Of a stretch of DNA of 64,000 bases, positions 11,185 to 20,005 are shown piece after piece. Below the pieces are notes generated by a model, which was given only the letters and a program-made list of their open reading frames with translations, was not told where the DNA came from and ran no database searches. Made by a program: the position numbers and the translations under genes. Location of the stretch: contig BBDR01000010.1 in NCBI GenBank assembly GCA_001312405.1, positions 104,414 to 168,413 of the forward strand, given 5' to 3'. How positions within the stretch are numbered: position 1 is the first letter of the stretch; each line of letters starts with the position of its first letter. This DNA is from Clostridium sp. NkU-1 (GTDB lineage Bacteria; Bacillota_A; Clostridia; Lachnospirales; Lachnospiraceae).

Positions 11185-11931
11185 TCAATCCACTAACAGC
11201 TCATCAACCGTGACAAAGGTATATCCCTGCTTTGTCAAAGTATCAATTACCTCCAGGGCTGCTTCCACCGAAGTCGGATACACATCATGAAGAAGGATGA
11301 TATCCCCAGGTTCCACGCGCTTTACAATATAACGCACTACCTTTTTGGTATTCTTTGTCTTCCAATCAAGAGGATCTAAATTCCAAAGAACCACCGTCAT
11401 GTCAGTTGTACACTCCAGTTCCTCATTCCAGGAACCATAAGGCGGACGCAAATACTCAGGCCTTGTACCGGTAATCTCCTCAATCTGCCGATTATTCTGT
11501 TCAATCTGCTGACAGGCAGTTCTCACCGCCTCCTTGCTCATTTGTACATGAGTATATCCATGATTCCCGATTAAATGTCCATCCTCTTTCATCTGTTTCA
11601 AAATGGCCTCTTTCCCCTCCACATTTTCTCCAAGAATAAAAAAGGTAGCATGGACTCCTCTTTTGCGAAGTCCATCAAGAAGCTTTGGCGTATAAACAGA
11701 ATGAGGGCCATCATCAAAAGTCAACGCAATCTCCTTATCCCCGGAGAATTGTCTCCTGACCTCATCCTTTGCCTCAGCGTCCGCACTTGCGGGAAGAAAC
11801 AGGGTATCCTTTGCCTCTGTATATGATTGGTGCATGCCCTTTATAAAAATAATATCCAATATAAAAACAACCACTAAACAGGCCGCTTTCCATTTCATTT
11901 TCATAATCTCATAAGCCCAGCTTTCTGCCAT
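11185..11931 (-). CDS. Polysaccharide deacetylase (NodB domain)
   Basis: A 248-residue protein with an N-terminal membrane anchor (ACLVVVFILDIIFIKGM, residues 18-34) and a NodB domain facing the wall. Motif 1 is ALTFDDGPHS (catalytic and metal Asp), motif 2 HGYTHVQM (metal His pair), motif 3 RPPYGSW, motif 4 LWNLDPLDW and motif 5 LLHDVY. Such enzymes remove acetyl groups from peptidoglycan or chitin-like sugars, and the spore/cell-wall deacetylases of clostridia have this size. The start at 11931 has no strong ribosome site; MKMKWK nine codons later is an alternative. It is apparently monocistronic. Confidence 0.85.
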   Translation of the reverse strand: MAESWAYEIMKMKWKAACLVVVFILDIIFIKGMHQSYTEAKDTLFLPASADAEAKDEVRRQFSGDKEIALTFDDGPHSVYTPKLLDGLRKRGVHATFFILGENVEGKEAILKQMKEDGHLIGNHGYTHVQMSKEAVRTACQQIEQNNRQIEEITGTRPEYLRPPYGSWNEELECTTDMTVVLWNLDPLDWKTKNTKKVVRYIVKRVEPGDIILLHDVYPTSVEAALEVIDTLTKQGYTFVTVDELLVD

Positions 11932-12303
11932 TATTAATTAATCTATGGAGTATTTCAGAAAAATAAAACCAAAACATTTCTGTCTTTTTCTATCTTTTCC
12001 CTTAAATGATCCTATCACCAAGATATATCTGCTAAACAAAAGGGGACTTTATACACAAACATACTACTTTAAATCAACAGTTATCAACAGATCTACCCCC
12101 ATATAAACCCCCTGCCTTCAATGCAGTCTCATTTCAGATCAAATGACAGGCACTTTACCCCTCCGGCTGGCCTTTGATTCCTTCACTCATACTTCCTGGA
12201 TTCTTCTCCCCAGCACCGGCTTATTCCCGTATATCCGACAAATTCAGCATCCTATGCAAGCGCCTCCTTACTTCCCATAAAATCCAATACCCCAGCCGAT
12301 AAA
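11932..12303. other. Intergenic gap, nothing recognised
   Basis: Pyrimidine-rich on the plus strand, with stops in all frames. It presumably holds the promoter of the deacetylase gene, but no clear -35/-10 pair stands out. Confidence 0.4.
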
Positions 12304-12338
12304 AAAGGCTGTTCCCATCTTAAATGAGAACAGCCTTT
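12304..12338 (-). terminator. Terminator of the cold-shock gene
   Basis: AAAGGCTGTTC (12304-12314) pairs with GAACAGCCTTT (12328-12338). On the minus strand the stem is followed by a T-run. Confidence 0.85.
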
Positions 12339-12366
12339 AAAGCTTACATATAAATCGAAGCTTTTC

Positions 12367-12570
12367 TTAAGCCATGCAAACGTTAACTGCCTGCAGACCA
12401 CGGTTTCCTTCTGTTGTTTCATAAGTTACTTTCTGGCCTTCTTCCAGAGTCTTGTAACCATCAGCAACGATGCCGGAGAAATGTACGAAAACTTCCTCGC
12501 CTGTTGCGTCATTTACGATGAAACCATATCCCTTAGCACCATTAAACCATTTTACTGTACCGTTGTTCAT
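12367..12570 (-). CDS. cspA: Cold-shock family RNA/DNA-binding protein
   Basis: A 67-residue single OB-fold protein. It has RNP1 (KGYGFI, residues 13-18) and RNP2 (VFVHFSGI, residues 27-34), with the usual NGTVKWFN start. It binds single-stranded RNA/DNA as a chaperone. A good AGGAGGT ribosome site precedes the ATG. The gene has its own terminator and a roughly 130-nt AT-rich upstream region, as expected for cold-shock genes with a structured 5' leader. The paralogue letter cannot be determined. Confidence 0.95.
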   Translation of the reverse strand: MNNGTVKWFNGAKGYGFIVNDATGEEVFVHFSGIVADGYKTLEEGQKVTYETTEGNRGLQAVNVCMA

Positions 12571-12766
12571 AACGTGTACCTCCTATAAAATAAAAAAATA
12601 TTTGATATATCGCCTGAAACAAAAAATCACATATTTTGTAAATCATCATCCGAAAATAATGACTTACAAAAATATGTGAAATCATAACTCCATTCGATAA
12701 TACACGTACATTCTAACCTGAATTTACAAAATTGTCAAGACTATTCTGTTATTTTAGACTAGAAAA

Positions 12767-12807
12767 GACAGGGTCCTGTCCCTTCCTAAAAAGGTACAAA
12801 CCCTGTC
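12767..12807 (-). terminator. Terminator of the ribosomal-protein operon
   Basis: GACAGGGT (12767-12774) pairs with ACCCTGTC (12800-12807) around a partly paired interior, and is followed on the minus strand by TTTTCT. It lies 20 nt beyond the rplL stop codon and cuts rplL off from anything downstream. Confidence 0.75.
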
Positions 12808-12828
12808 CAAAATAGCCACAAAATAAAA

Positions 12829-13200
12829 TTACTTTAAAGTAACTTTTGCGCCTTCAGCCTCTAAGGAAGTCTTGATCTGCTCAGCCTCTTCCTTGGATGC
12901 GCCAGCCTTTAATACCTTAGGAGCGCCATCAACTACGTCTTTAGCTTCCTTTAAGCCTAAGCCAGTAGCTTCACGAACAACCTTGATAACCTTAACCTTG
13001 TTAGGGCCAACTTCGGTTAATTCAACGTCGAATTCAGTCTTCTCTTCTTCTGCTGCTGCAGGGCCTGCTGCTGCAACTACTACGCCTGCTGCTGCAGATA
13101 CACCAAATTCTTCCTCACATGCCTTTACTAATTCGTTTAATTCTAATACAGATAATTCTTTGATCGCTTCGATAAATTCAGCTGTTGTTAACTTTGCCAT
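12829..13200 (-). CDS. rplL: 50S ribosomal protein L7/L12
   Basis: A 123-residue protein with the standard layout: an N-terminal dimerisation helix ([20 protein letters not shown]), an Ala-rich hinge ([14 protein letters not shown]) and a C-terminal factor-binding domain ([20 protein letters not shown] type). It forms the mobile stalk on L10 and recruits translation GTPases. It lies 116 nt downstream of rplJ, a gap that holds a dispersed repeat. The ribosome site is GGAGGT. A terminator follows, so rpoB is not co-transcribed from here. Confidence 0.98.
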   Translation of the reverse strand: MAKLTTAEFIEAIKELSVLELNELVKACEEEFGVSAAAGVVVAAAGPAAAEEEKTEFDVELTEVGPNKVKVIKVVREATGLGLKEAKDVVDGAPKVLKAGASKEEAEQIKTSLEAEGAKVTLK

Positions 13201-13233
13201 TATAATATACCTCCGTATTTAATATGTTTTTTT

Positions 13234-13281
13234 AAGGAAGTTCGATTCGCCTGATAGCTTACCGAACGGCTAATTTTCTAA
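13234..13281. repeat. Dispersed intergenic element, copy 1 (family A)
   Basis: Contains AAGGAAGTTCGATTCGCC, a variable centre and GAACGGCTAATTTTCT. It shares the consensus with copies at 14836-14884 and 17741-17786. GTTCG and CGAAC can pair. It lies between rplJ and rplL. Confidence 0.65.
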
Positions 13282-13316
13282 ATTCAGGTGCGCTGTGCTT
13301 ACCTTCATTAAGAATC

Positions 13317-13820
13317 TTATGCTTCTGCTGCTTCTCCGCCCTGAGCATCTGCAATCTGCTTGAGAACGCGAGCAATGTTTGTGATAGGAGACTGGATGCT
13401 TCCAAGCAACTTTCCAAGAAGGATTTCTCTGGAAGGAATGCTGGAGATCTTAGCCATACCCTTTGCATCATAATAAGTGCCTTCTACAACGCCGCCTTTG
13501 ACTTCTAAAGCCGGAGCTGTCTTAGCAAACTCAGCCAGGATTCTAGCCGGAGCTGTTGCATCTGTCTTGGATACAGCAATTGCTGTAGGTCCTTCCAGAT
13601 TTGGCTCCAGAGCTTCAAATGCTGTGCCCTGAGCAGCGAAACGAATCATAGTATTCTTATATACTTTATAGGAAACACCAGCCTCTCTTAATTTCTTACG
13701 AAGCTCTGTATCCTGAGCAACTGAGATACCACGATAATCTACAACTACCGCTGCCTCAGCGCCATCAAGTAATTCCTTGATCTCGCTTACAACTGGCTGC
13801 TTTAATTCAACTTTTGCCAT
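13317..13820 (-). CDS. rplJ: 50S ribosomal protein L10
   Basis: A 167-residue protein. The N-terminal domain (MAKVELKQPVVSEIKELLD, VVVDYRGISVAQDTELRKK, YKVYKNTMIRFA) binds 23S rRNA, and the C-terminal helix (SPITNIARVLKQIADAQGG) carries L7/L12 dimers. The ribosome site is AGGAGG. The gene is preceded by an L10-type leader with an attenuator hairpin, so it is probably repressed by its own product. Confidence 0.98.
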   Translation of the reverse strand: MAKVELKQPVVSEIKELLDGAEAAVVVDYRGISVAQDTELRKKLREAGVSYKVYKNTMIRFAAQGTAFEALEPNLEGPTAIAVSKTDATAPARILAEFAKTAPALEVKGGVVEGTYYDAKGMAKISSIPSREILLGKLLGSIQSPITNIARVLKQIADAQGGEAAEA

Positions 13821-13854
13821 TATGGTTTACCTCCTGTTTAGTCTGAGCCTCCCG

Positions 13855-14045
13855 GTTGCCCGTAAGGCCCGCTCGTATAAACCGCAAAGAAAAACCTCTC
13901 CGCCGGATGGACAGAGAGGTCTACAATTCATTTATACAAAATGATTCTTGTACATTCCTCGGCAGGCGTTAGCACCTTATGCCTTGCGGCACCTGCTGTC
14001 TTCGGCAGTCAATACTTGCATAGTATAACATTATTTATAATTAAT
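13855..14045 (-). promoter_or_regulatory. Ribosomal protein L10 leader with attenuator
   Basis: The 240-nt rplA-rplJ gap holds nested G/C-rich hairpins (around GGCAGGCGTTAGCACC and the CTGCTGTCTTCGGCAG stem) and, at 13895-13919, the stem CCTCTC/GAGAGG followed on the minus strand by TTTTTCTTT. This matches the known L10 leader, where excess L10(L12)4 binds the RNA and promotes termination before rplJ. Individual helices were read by eye. Confidence 0.75.
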
Positions 14046-14063
14046 GTCAACCACAAAACAAAA

Positions 14064-14759
14064 TTAGTTCATTAACTTAGCTACGTTCAGTTTTACGCCA
14101 GGTCCCATGGTGGAAGCCAGTGTAACACTCTTTAAGTAGGCACCCTTAACTGTACTTGGTCTTGCTTTGACGATTGCATCAACAAGCGTCTGGAAGTTGT
14201 CCGCTAACTGATCTTCTGTAAAAGAAGCTTTTCCAACTGGCACGTGGATAATATTTGTCTTATCAAGTCTGTACTCAACCTTACCAGCTTTGATATCGTT
14301 GATTGCCTTTGTTACGTCCATGGTAACAGTACCAGCTTTTGGGTTTGGCATTAAGCCCTTTGGTCCCAGGACACGTCCCAGACGACCAACAACACCCATC
14401 ATATCTGGAGTAGCAACAACTACATCAAAATCCAACCAGCCTTCGTTCTGGATCTTCGGAATCAGTTCCTCAGCTCCAACGTAGTCTGCGCCTGCGGCCT
14501 GTGCTTCATCAGCCTTCGGACCCTTAGCGAAAACTAAAATACGAACAGTTTTACCTGTACCGTGTGGAAGTACAACTGCACCACGGATCTGCTGGTCTGC
14601 GTGACGTCCGTCACAACCGGTTCTGATATGAGCTTCTATGGTTTCATCAAATTTAGCACTTGCATTCTGCTTAACTAAAGAGATTGCTGCCGGTGCATCG
14701 TAGAGAACAGAACGATCTACTGTTTTAGCTGCCTCTGCGTATCTTTTTCCTCTTTTCAT
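14064..14759 (-). CDS. rplA: 50S ribosomal protein L1
   Basis: A 231-residue protein starting [17 protein letters not shown] at 14759 after AGGAGGTT; a longer frame from 14804 lacks an RBS. It has the L1 signature in the [20 protein letters not shown] region and [17 protein letters not shown]1 binds 23S rRNA at the E-site stalk and may repress its own operon. It follows rplK with a 129-nt gap that holds a family A repeat. Confidence 0.98.
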   Translation of the reverse strand: MKRGKRYAEAAKTVDRSVLYDAPAAISLVKQNASAKFDETIEAHIRTGCDGRHADQQIRGAVVLPHGTGKTVRILVFAKGPKADEAQAAGADYVGAEELIPKIQNEGWLDFDVVVATPDMMGVVGRLGRVLGPKGLMPNPKAGTVTMDVTKAINDIKAGKVEYRLDKTNIIHVPVGKASFTEDQLADNFQTLVDAIVKARPSTVKGAYLKSVTLASTMGPGVKLNVAKLMN

Positions 14760-14835
14760 TCTAAATAACCTCCTAGTGGTATTGTCGGGGATTTTCCCTC
14801 CCACGTTCTTAAAACTTCGTTAACTGCAATATTAT

Positions 14836-14884
14836 AAGGAAGTTCGATTCGCCTGCCGGCTCCTCGAACGGCTATTTTCCTAAG
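14836..14884. repeat. Dispersed intergenic element, copy 2 (family A)
   Basis: AAGGAAGTTCGATTCGCC, then CTGCCGGCTC, then CTCGAACGGCTATTTTCCT. The outer AGGAA/TTCCT and inner GTTCG/CGAAC pair. It lies between rplK and rplA. Confidence 0.65.
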
Positions 14885-14888
14885 GAAA

Positions 14889-15317
14889 TTAAGCCTCTTC
14901 TACCGTGATACCCATACTTCTTGCGGTACCGGCGATCATACTCATAGCTGATTCAACAGATGCAGCATTTAAGTCTGGCATCTTCAGTTCAGCGATCTTC
15001 TGTAATTCAGCCTTGGTAATTGTAGCTACCTTTGTCTTATTAGGAACTGCAGATCCGGATTTGATCTTGCAGGCCTTCTTTAATAATACAGCAGCCGGTG
15101 GAGTCTTGGTTATGAAGCTGAAGCTTCTGTCAGCATAAACAGTGATAACAACCGGGATGATCAAATCTCCCTGATCAGCTGTTCTTGCGTTGAATTCCTT
15201 TGTAAACTGTACGATGTTTACACCATGCTGTCCAAGTGCTGGACCTACAGGAGGAGCTGGTGTAGCCTTTCCCGCTGGAATCTGCAATTTGATATATCCT
15301 GTTACTTTCTTTGCCAT
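14889..15317 (-). CDS. rplK: 50S ribosomal protein L11
   Basis: A 142-residue protein from [19 protein letters not shown] at 15317 (AGGAGGTGCC upstream). It contains [20 protein letters not shown] and the C-terminal rRNA-binding part with [19 protein letters not shown]. It forms the GTPase-associated centre and is needed for the RelA stringent response. The earlier in-frame start at 15380 has no RBS and is rejected. Confidence 0.98.
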   Translation of the reverse strand: MAKKVTGYIKLQIPAGKATPAPPVGPALGQHGVNIVQFTKEFNARTADQGDLIIPVVITVYADRSFSFITKTPPAAVLLKKACKIKSGSAVPNKTKVATITKAELQKIAELKMPDLNAASVESAMSMIAGTARSMGITVEEA

Positions 15318-15402
15318 AATAAGGCACCTCCTAAATAAATGTGGTATTGTCGGGGATTTCCCTCCCACGAGCCTATACACCGGTATAAGCCGCTTTTACT
15401 TG

Positions 15403-15918
15403 TTACATCTTCTTCACTTCGCTGAAGTTTAATTCTACCGGAGTCTCCCGGCCGAACATTTCAACGCTCATGGTGATGGTTTTCTTACTTTCGTTGATGG
15501 ACTTGATAGCACCAACCGTATCCTTCCATGCACCGGAAGTTACCACAACGGTATCTCCCTCTTCAAAGCCAATGATGACCTCTTCGTTCTTGAATCCAAG
15601 TTTCTCCATCTCTTCTTCTGTCAGAGGAACCGGTTTTGATCCAGGACCTACAAAGCCTGTCACTCCACGGGTATTACGCACTACATACCATGTGTCATCA
15701 TTCATGACCATGTGAATTAGTACGTAGCCGGGAAACATCTTTTTATCGGCCTTTTTCTCAACGCCATTCTTAAGTTCAATGACGGATTCTAACGGAACCG
15801 ATACTTCCAGAATCTGATCCTGTAAGTTTCTGTTTTCGATTGTTTTCTCGATGTCAACCTTTACTTTATTCTCATATCCTGAATAGGTATGAACTACATA
15901 CCAATGTGCTTCTGACAT
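15403..15918 (-). CDS. nusG: Transcription termination/antitermination factor NusG
   Basis: A 171-residue protein with an NGN domain (WYVVHTYSGYENKVKVDIEK, MFPGYVLIHMVMNDDTWYVV, RNTRGVTGFVG) and a C-terminal KOW domain (EGDTVVVTSGAWKDTVGAIK). It binds RNA polymerase clamp helices and couples to ribosomal S10 or Rho. It lies immediately after secE in the conserved secE-nusG-rplK-rplA order. Confidence 0.98.
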   Translation of the reverse strand: MSEAHWYVVHTYSGYENKVKVDIEKTIENRNLQDQILEVSVPLESVIELKNGVEKKADKKMFPGYVLIHMVMNDDTWYVVRNTRGVTGFVGPGSKPVPLTEEEMEKLGFKNEEVIIGFEEGDTVVVTSGAWKDTVGAIKSINESKKTITMSVEMFGRETPVELNFSEVKKM

Positions 15919-15941
15919 AAACTCACCTTAACCCTTACGAA

Positions 15942-16146
15942 TTATAAGATAAAACTGAGACCAAACTTGATGATCAGATCAAGAATTCCGATAATCAGTC
16001 CTAAAGCAATCGCTGAAGACATGACAGCGATCGTCTGTTTCGTTACGGTTTCTTTGTCAGGCCAAACGATTTTTGCAAACTCAGATTTCAGACCCTTAAA
16101 AAAAGCTCTTCTTCTGAGCACTCTCGTTGTTCACTGTATCTCCCAT
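15942..16146 (-). CDS. secE: Preprotein translocase subunit SecE (frameshift in A7 run)
   Basis: Starts MGDTVNNESAQKK at 16146 after AGGAGG. As written, the frame stops after SFF because of the A7 run at 16098-16104. With six bases it continues SFFKGLKSEFAKIVWPDKET and ends in one membrane helix (SSAIALGLIIGILDLIIK), 67 residues in all. SecE clamps SecY in the translocon and is essential, so a real null mutation is very unlikely. This is the clearest evidence that these frameshifts are sequencing artefacts. Confidence 0.9.
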
Positions 16147-16153
16147 GATTTGC

Positions 16154-16192
16154 CTCCTAATGAAGTAAGCGGATATGCAAGCATATCCAGTT
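16154..16192. repeat. Dispersed hairpin element, copy 1 (family B)
   Basis: TCCTAATGAAGTAAGC followed by the perfect hairpin GGATATGC-AA-GCATATCC and AGT. The same order occurs at 37397-37434. On the minus strand its end supplies the AGGAGG ribosome site of secE. Confidence 0.6.
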
Positions 16193-16254
16193 GCTTCACA
16201 AACTCAAGGTTGGAAGACGTCTTTCTTTCAACCTTCACGTCCTTTACAAACTGA

Positions 16255-16404
16255 TTACTTTGTTTCCTTGTGCATTGTATGGCTCTTACAGAATCTGCAA
16301 TACTTTTTGGTTTCCATTCTGTCCGGATGAGTCTTCTTATCCTTGGTCATGTTGTAATTACGCTGTTTGCATTCTGTACATGCCAGTGTGATTTTTGTGC
16401 GCAC
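16255..16404 (-). CDS. rpmG: 50S ribosomal protein L33
   Basis: A 49-residue protein starting at GTG 16404 ([20 protein letters not shown]) after GGAGGT. Two Cys pairs (CTEC and CRFC) make it the zinc-binding form of L33. It is the first gene of the rpmG-secE-nusG-rplKAJL operon, the usual Firmicutes position. Confidence 0.97.
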   Translation of the reverse strand: MRTKITLACTECKQRNYNMTKDKKTHPDRMETKKYCRFCKSHTMHKETK

Positions 16405-16511
16405 GACTTCCACCTCCACTTAAATTTTCATTGTTGTGTATTAAGTCCCTTTTTCTGCCGCAAGCAATTTTGAGCATAAAAAAAGACCTAAGCTCTTCCA
16501 TTCGCCCAATT

Positions 16512-16540
16512 ACTATAACACACAGGCCAGGATTCGTCAA
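16512..16540 (-). promoter_or_regulatory. Promoter of rpmG-secE-nusG-rplKA operon
   Basis: On the minus strand TTGACG (16535-16540), a 17-nt spacer and TATAGT (16512-16517) lie about 105 nt before rpmG. Confidence 0.75.
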
Positions 16541-16726
16541 TCTTTTTTTTATGAAAAGCAATGATATTTACGGTATTTCGTCATTATATCATGTAAGCAA
16601 ATAAATCGCAAGTCCGGTTAGAAGATTTAAAGATTTTTAAATCTGTTCCGGCCGGACCTGCTGCTATAATAATATGTTTTCTATATTTTTTTGCTATGGC
16701 CTTACAGGGGGGCCGTCAGGATGCCT

Positions 16727-16872
16727 TTAAAAGAGCCGGCCATGGTCCATATCCACTGCAGAATATTTTTCTGACGCATTTTCATCAAAACCGACTCCAA
16801 TTCCCGGCTTGTCATTTAAACAGGAATATCCTTCTCTGATCACGGGACAGCCTGGGAATACCTTCTGCTGAT
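16727..16872 (-). pseudogene. 3' remnant of an enolase-superfamily (mannonate-dehydratase-like) gene
   Basis: Directly after the rfbD stop codon the minus strand reads HQQKVFPGCPVIREGYSCLN and then DKPGIGVGFDENASEKY, ending at TAA 16727-16729. This matches the C-terminal tail of the RspA/ManD branch (FPG.P..R.GY..PNDKPG.G.), but the catalytic barrel is missing. The relic begins in the +1 frame exactly where rfbD ends, which suggests a deletion joined them. Confidence 0.55.
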
Positions 16873-16874
16873 GC

Positions 16875-17723
16875 TTAACCGGGAAAAACGACCTCCAGAT
16901 ACCGTTTTAAAGCATCCTGCCAGGAAGGCAGGCGAAGAAAACCATTTTCCTCAAGCTTATCCTTGTTCATACGGCTGTTGGCAGGCCGTTTTGCTTTTGC
17001 CGGATACTGGTCTGAACCGACAGGTTCCACTTTTACATCCATGCCCGCCTGTTTAAAGATTTCACAGGCAAACTCATACCAGGTGCACAGACCTTCGTTG
17101 GTGGCATGGTAACGCCCGTATTTCTCCGTTTCTATCATGTCCACCAAAAGGCGGGCCAGATCATAAGTATAGGTAGGAGAACCGGTCTGGTCAGCGACTA
17201 CCGTTAATTTATCATGAGTCTTTCCCAGGTTCAGCATGGTCTTTATAAAGTTCTTTCCATTTACGCCAAATACCCAGGCAATCCTTACGATAAAATATTT
17301 GGAGAGATTTTCTTCTACTGCAAGTTCTCCCTCATATTTGGTCTGGCCGTAAACATTTAACGGCTCCCTCTCATCATCAGGCTCCCAGGGACGGGTTCCC
17401 TGGCCGTTAAACACATAATCCGTGCTGATGTACATCATCTTGATATCCAGCTCCCGGCATACCCTGGCAATGTACTCCGTTCCCCTTGCATTAACATTCC
17501 GGCACACTTCCTCATTATCTTCCGCCGCATCCACAGCCGTATAGGCGGCACAGTGGATGACTGCATCAGGAGCGGCTGCCTTAATGACCCGGTTTACGCT
17601 GTCTTTATCTGTGATGTCCATCTCATCGATGTCCACTCCGACTGCCTCATGTCCCCGCTTTTTTAATTCATTTACTACATCAAATCCAAGCTGGCCTTTT
17701 ACGCCAGTAACAAACACTTTCAT
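16875..17723 (-). CDS. rfbD: dTDP-4-dehydrorhamnose reductase
   Basis: A 282-residue SDR enzyme. The NAD(P)H site is VTGVKGQLGFDVVNEL at the N terminus, the catalytic Tyr-Lys is in YGQTKYEGE (about residue 128), and YISTDYVFNG supplies the Thr/Ser. It reduces dTDP-4-keto-L-rhamnose to dTDP-L-rhamnose, the last step of rhamnose donor synthesis for wall glycopolymers. It is the last gene of rfbA-rfbB-rfbD, 130 nt after rfbB, with a family A repeat in the gap. Confidence 0.95.
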   Translation of the reverse strand: MKVFVTGVKGQLGFDVVNELKKRGHEAVGVDIDEMDITDKDSVNRVIKAAAPDAVIHCAAYTAVDAAEDNEEVCRNVNARGTEYIARVCRELDIKMMYISTDYVFNGQGTRPWEPDDEREPLNVYGQTKYEGELAVEENLSKYFIVRIAWVFGVNGKNFIKTMLNLGKTHDKLTVVADQTGSPTYTYDLARLLVDMIETEKYGRYHATNEGLCTWYEFACEIFKQAGMDVKVEPVGSDQYPAKAKRPANSRMNKDKLEENGFLRLPSWQDALKRYLEVVFPG

Positions 17724-17740
17724 ATATACCTCTTTTCTAC

Positions 17741-17786
17741 AGGGAAGTCCGATTCGCCTGACAGCTCATCAAACGGCTGATCTTCC
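17741..17786. repeat. Dispersed intergenic element, copy 3 (family A)
   Basis: AGGGAAGTCCGATTCGCCTG followed by ACAGCTCATCAAACGGCTG and ATCTTCC. It is between rfbB and rfbD. Relative to copies 1-2 the arm changes (GTCCG with CAAAC) keep pairing possible only as minus-strand RNA through G-U pairs. Confidence 0.6.
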
Positions 17787-17852
17787 AGGCCCAGCCGGCA
17801 CTGCACCTGTCTTAGCCTGGAAAATTATGCCCACGAAATCCTGCCGGGGAAT

Positions 17853-18874
17853 TTATAAACGCTCACCGTACATGTTATCAAAATAATTCTGGTATTCCCC
17901 ATTGATGATATGCTTCCACCAGTCCTCATTGTCCAGATACCACTGGATAGTCTGACGGATTCCGGTATCAAAGTTGTATTTCGGCTTCCAGCCAAGTTCG
18001 GTTTCCAGTTTCTTCGGGTCAATGGCATAACGTCTGTCATGGCCGGGACGGTCGGTAACGAACTTGATCAGACTCTCCGGTTTATCAAGGGCTTTAAGAA
18101 TGGTCTTAACCACTTCTAAGTTAGTGCGCTCGTTGTGTCCGCCTACATTGTAGACCTCGCCCACTTTTCCCTTGTGAATGATCAGATCAATCGCCTCGCA
18201 GTGATCGGAAACATGGAGCCAGTCTCTCACATTTTCCCCTGTTCCGTATACCGGAAGCTCTTCATCTGCCAGGGCACGGCTGATAATAAGCGGAATCAGC
18301 TTTTCCGGGAAATGATAGGTCCATAGTTATTGGAACATCTGGAAATGGTCACAGGAAGCCCAAACGTTCTCTGGTATGCCAGAACAAAAAGGTCTGCGCT
18401 GGCCTTTGAGGAGGAATAAGGGCTTGAAGTATGAAGCGGAGTCTCCTCTGTGAAGAATAAGTCAGGGCGGTCCAAAGGCAGGTCGCCGTATACTTCATCG
18501 GTGGAAACCTGATGATAGCGCTTGATCCCGTAAGTGCGGCAGGCATCAAGAAGGGTCGTGGTTCCCATTACATTGGTTCTTACAAATGCCTCCGGGTCTG
18601 TAATGGAACGGTCCACATGGCTCTCTGCCGCAAAGTTTACCACCACATCGGGTTTTTCCTTCTCAAAAAGGTCAAAGACAAAGCTTCTGTCCGCAATATC
18701 CCCTTTTACAAATTTATAATTAGGCTTATCCTCAACAGGCTTTAATGTCTCCAAATTTCCTGCATAAGTCAAAAGGTCCAGATTGATGATCTGGTAATCC
18801 GGATACTTATTTACCATATGATGTACAAAATTTCCGCCGATAAAACCGGCTCCTCCGGTAACGATAATCTTCAT
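17853..18874 (-). CDS. rfbB: dTDP-glucose 4,6-dehydratase (frameshifted)
   Basis: About 340 residues. The N-terminal NAD site is [13 protein letters not shown], with [14 protein letters not shown] residues (VSTDEVYGD) and the catalytic Tyr-Lys in [10 protein letters not shown]. The C-terminal part ([20 protein letters not shown] onward) is in another frame. The break at about 18315 reads GGACCTATCATTTCCC where GGACCTTATCATTTCCC would give the family sequence [14 protein letters not shown]. It converts dTDP-glucose to dTDP-4-keto-6-deoxyglucose. It is the middle gene of the rfb operon. Confidence 0.93.
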
Positions 18875-18930
18875 TTATATACTCTCCTTTTTATTGGCAT
18901 AAAAGGGACGTCTTTTGCCCCGTCCATCCG

Positions 18931-19057
18931 ATTATGAAAACATTTTTTTTGTTTTCATAATATAGGTTATCTGAAATCGCCTTTCATATTTCTAATAAAA
19001 GCCGCGTTCTTTGCTGTCATCCAGCCGATTATCGGAAGTGCTTTTCCTTCCGATAAT
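18931..19057 (-). other. Two hairpins in the rfbA-rfbB spacer
   Basis: The 210-nt spacer holds ATTATGAAAAC/GTTTTCATAAT (18931-18961) and ATTATCGGAAG/CTTCCGATAAT (19028-19057), both perfect 11-bp stems. Neither has a terminator-like U-tract. They may protect or process the operon mRNA between cistrons. Confidence 0.5.
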
Positions 19058-19084
19058 ATTCTTGACAAAGGCAGGTTAAGCTTC

Positions 19085-19974
19085 TTAACCATGTAATCTG
19101 TCAATGTATTTTCCGGCAAGGACATCCATCAGATATTGCCCGTACTGGTTCTTCTTCAAAGGCTCAATGTTTTCCATCAACTGATCCTTTGTGATCCAGT
19201 GGTTCAAATAAGCGATTTCCTCCAGACAAGCGATCTTCCTGTGCTGGTGTGTCTCCATGGTACGGACAAAATCAGTGGCATCTGCCAGGGATTCATGGGT
19301 TCCCGTATCAACCAGGTAAAGCCCTGGCCCAAAAGCTCCACATCAAGCTTTCCTTCTTCTAAGTAAATGCGGTTTAAATCCGTGATTTCCAGCTCGCCCC
19401 GGGCTGATGGTTTTAAATTCTTCGCATATTCCACAACCTTATTATCATAGAAATAAAGTCCGGTCACACAATAATTGCTCTTTGGCTTTTCCGGTTTTTC
19501 TTCAATGGATACTGCCTTTCCGTCAGAATCAAATTCCACGATGCCAAAGCGTTCCGGATCATCCACATAATAGCCGAATACAGTAGCCCCGTCCTTTTTG
19601 TTAGCGGCATTTAACAGGCGTTTGTTAAGTCCGTGGCCTGCAAAAATATTATCTCCAAGAATCATTGCCACGCTGTCATCACCGATAAATTCCTCTCCAA
19701 TGATAAATGCCTGTGCAAGGCCATCAGGGGAGGGCTGTACTGCATAGGATAAACGGATTCCAAACTGATTACCGTCTCCTAAAAGCGCCTCAAACCGGGG
19801 CGTGTCATCTGGGGTTGAGATGATCAGGATATCCCGGATTCCTGCGTTCATTAAAACGGACAGCGGATAATAAATCATAGGCTTGTCATAAATAGGCAGT
19901 AACTGTTTGGAAGTTACCATGGTCAGCGGGTAAAGTCTGGTGCCGGAGCCTCCGGCAAGTATAATTCCCTTCAT
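19085..19974 (-). CDS. rfbA: Glucose-1-phosphate thymidylyltransferase (frameshifted)
   Basis: Starts [19 protein letters not shown] at 19974 after GGAGGAG. The nucleotide-binding GGSGTRL and the sugar site ([16 protein letters not shown]) are present, as is [10 protein letters not shown]. One base is missing near 19318-19325: the family [13 protein letters not shown] is restored by TTGGATACG instead of TTGATACG. The true end is TAA 19085-19087, giving 296 residues, the usual length. It makes dTDP-glucose from dTTP and glucose-1-phosphate. It sits about 30 nt from a MerR-type promoter. Confidence 0.93.
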
Positions 19975-20005
19975 TTGTTTCTCCTCCGTATCAATTCGTG
20001 ATACC

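Noticed and set aside
16098..16104. Programmed ribosomal frameshift in secE
   Set aside because: No slippery heptamer with downstream pseudoknot was seen, and the same seven-base-run defect occurs in many unrelated genes.
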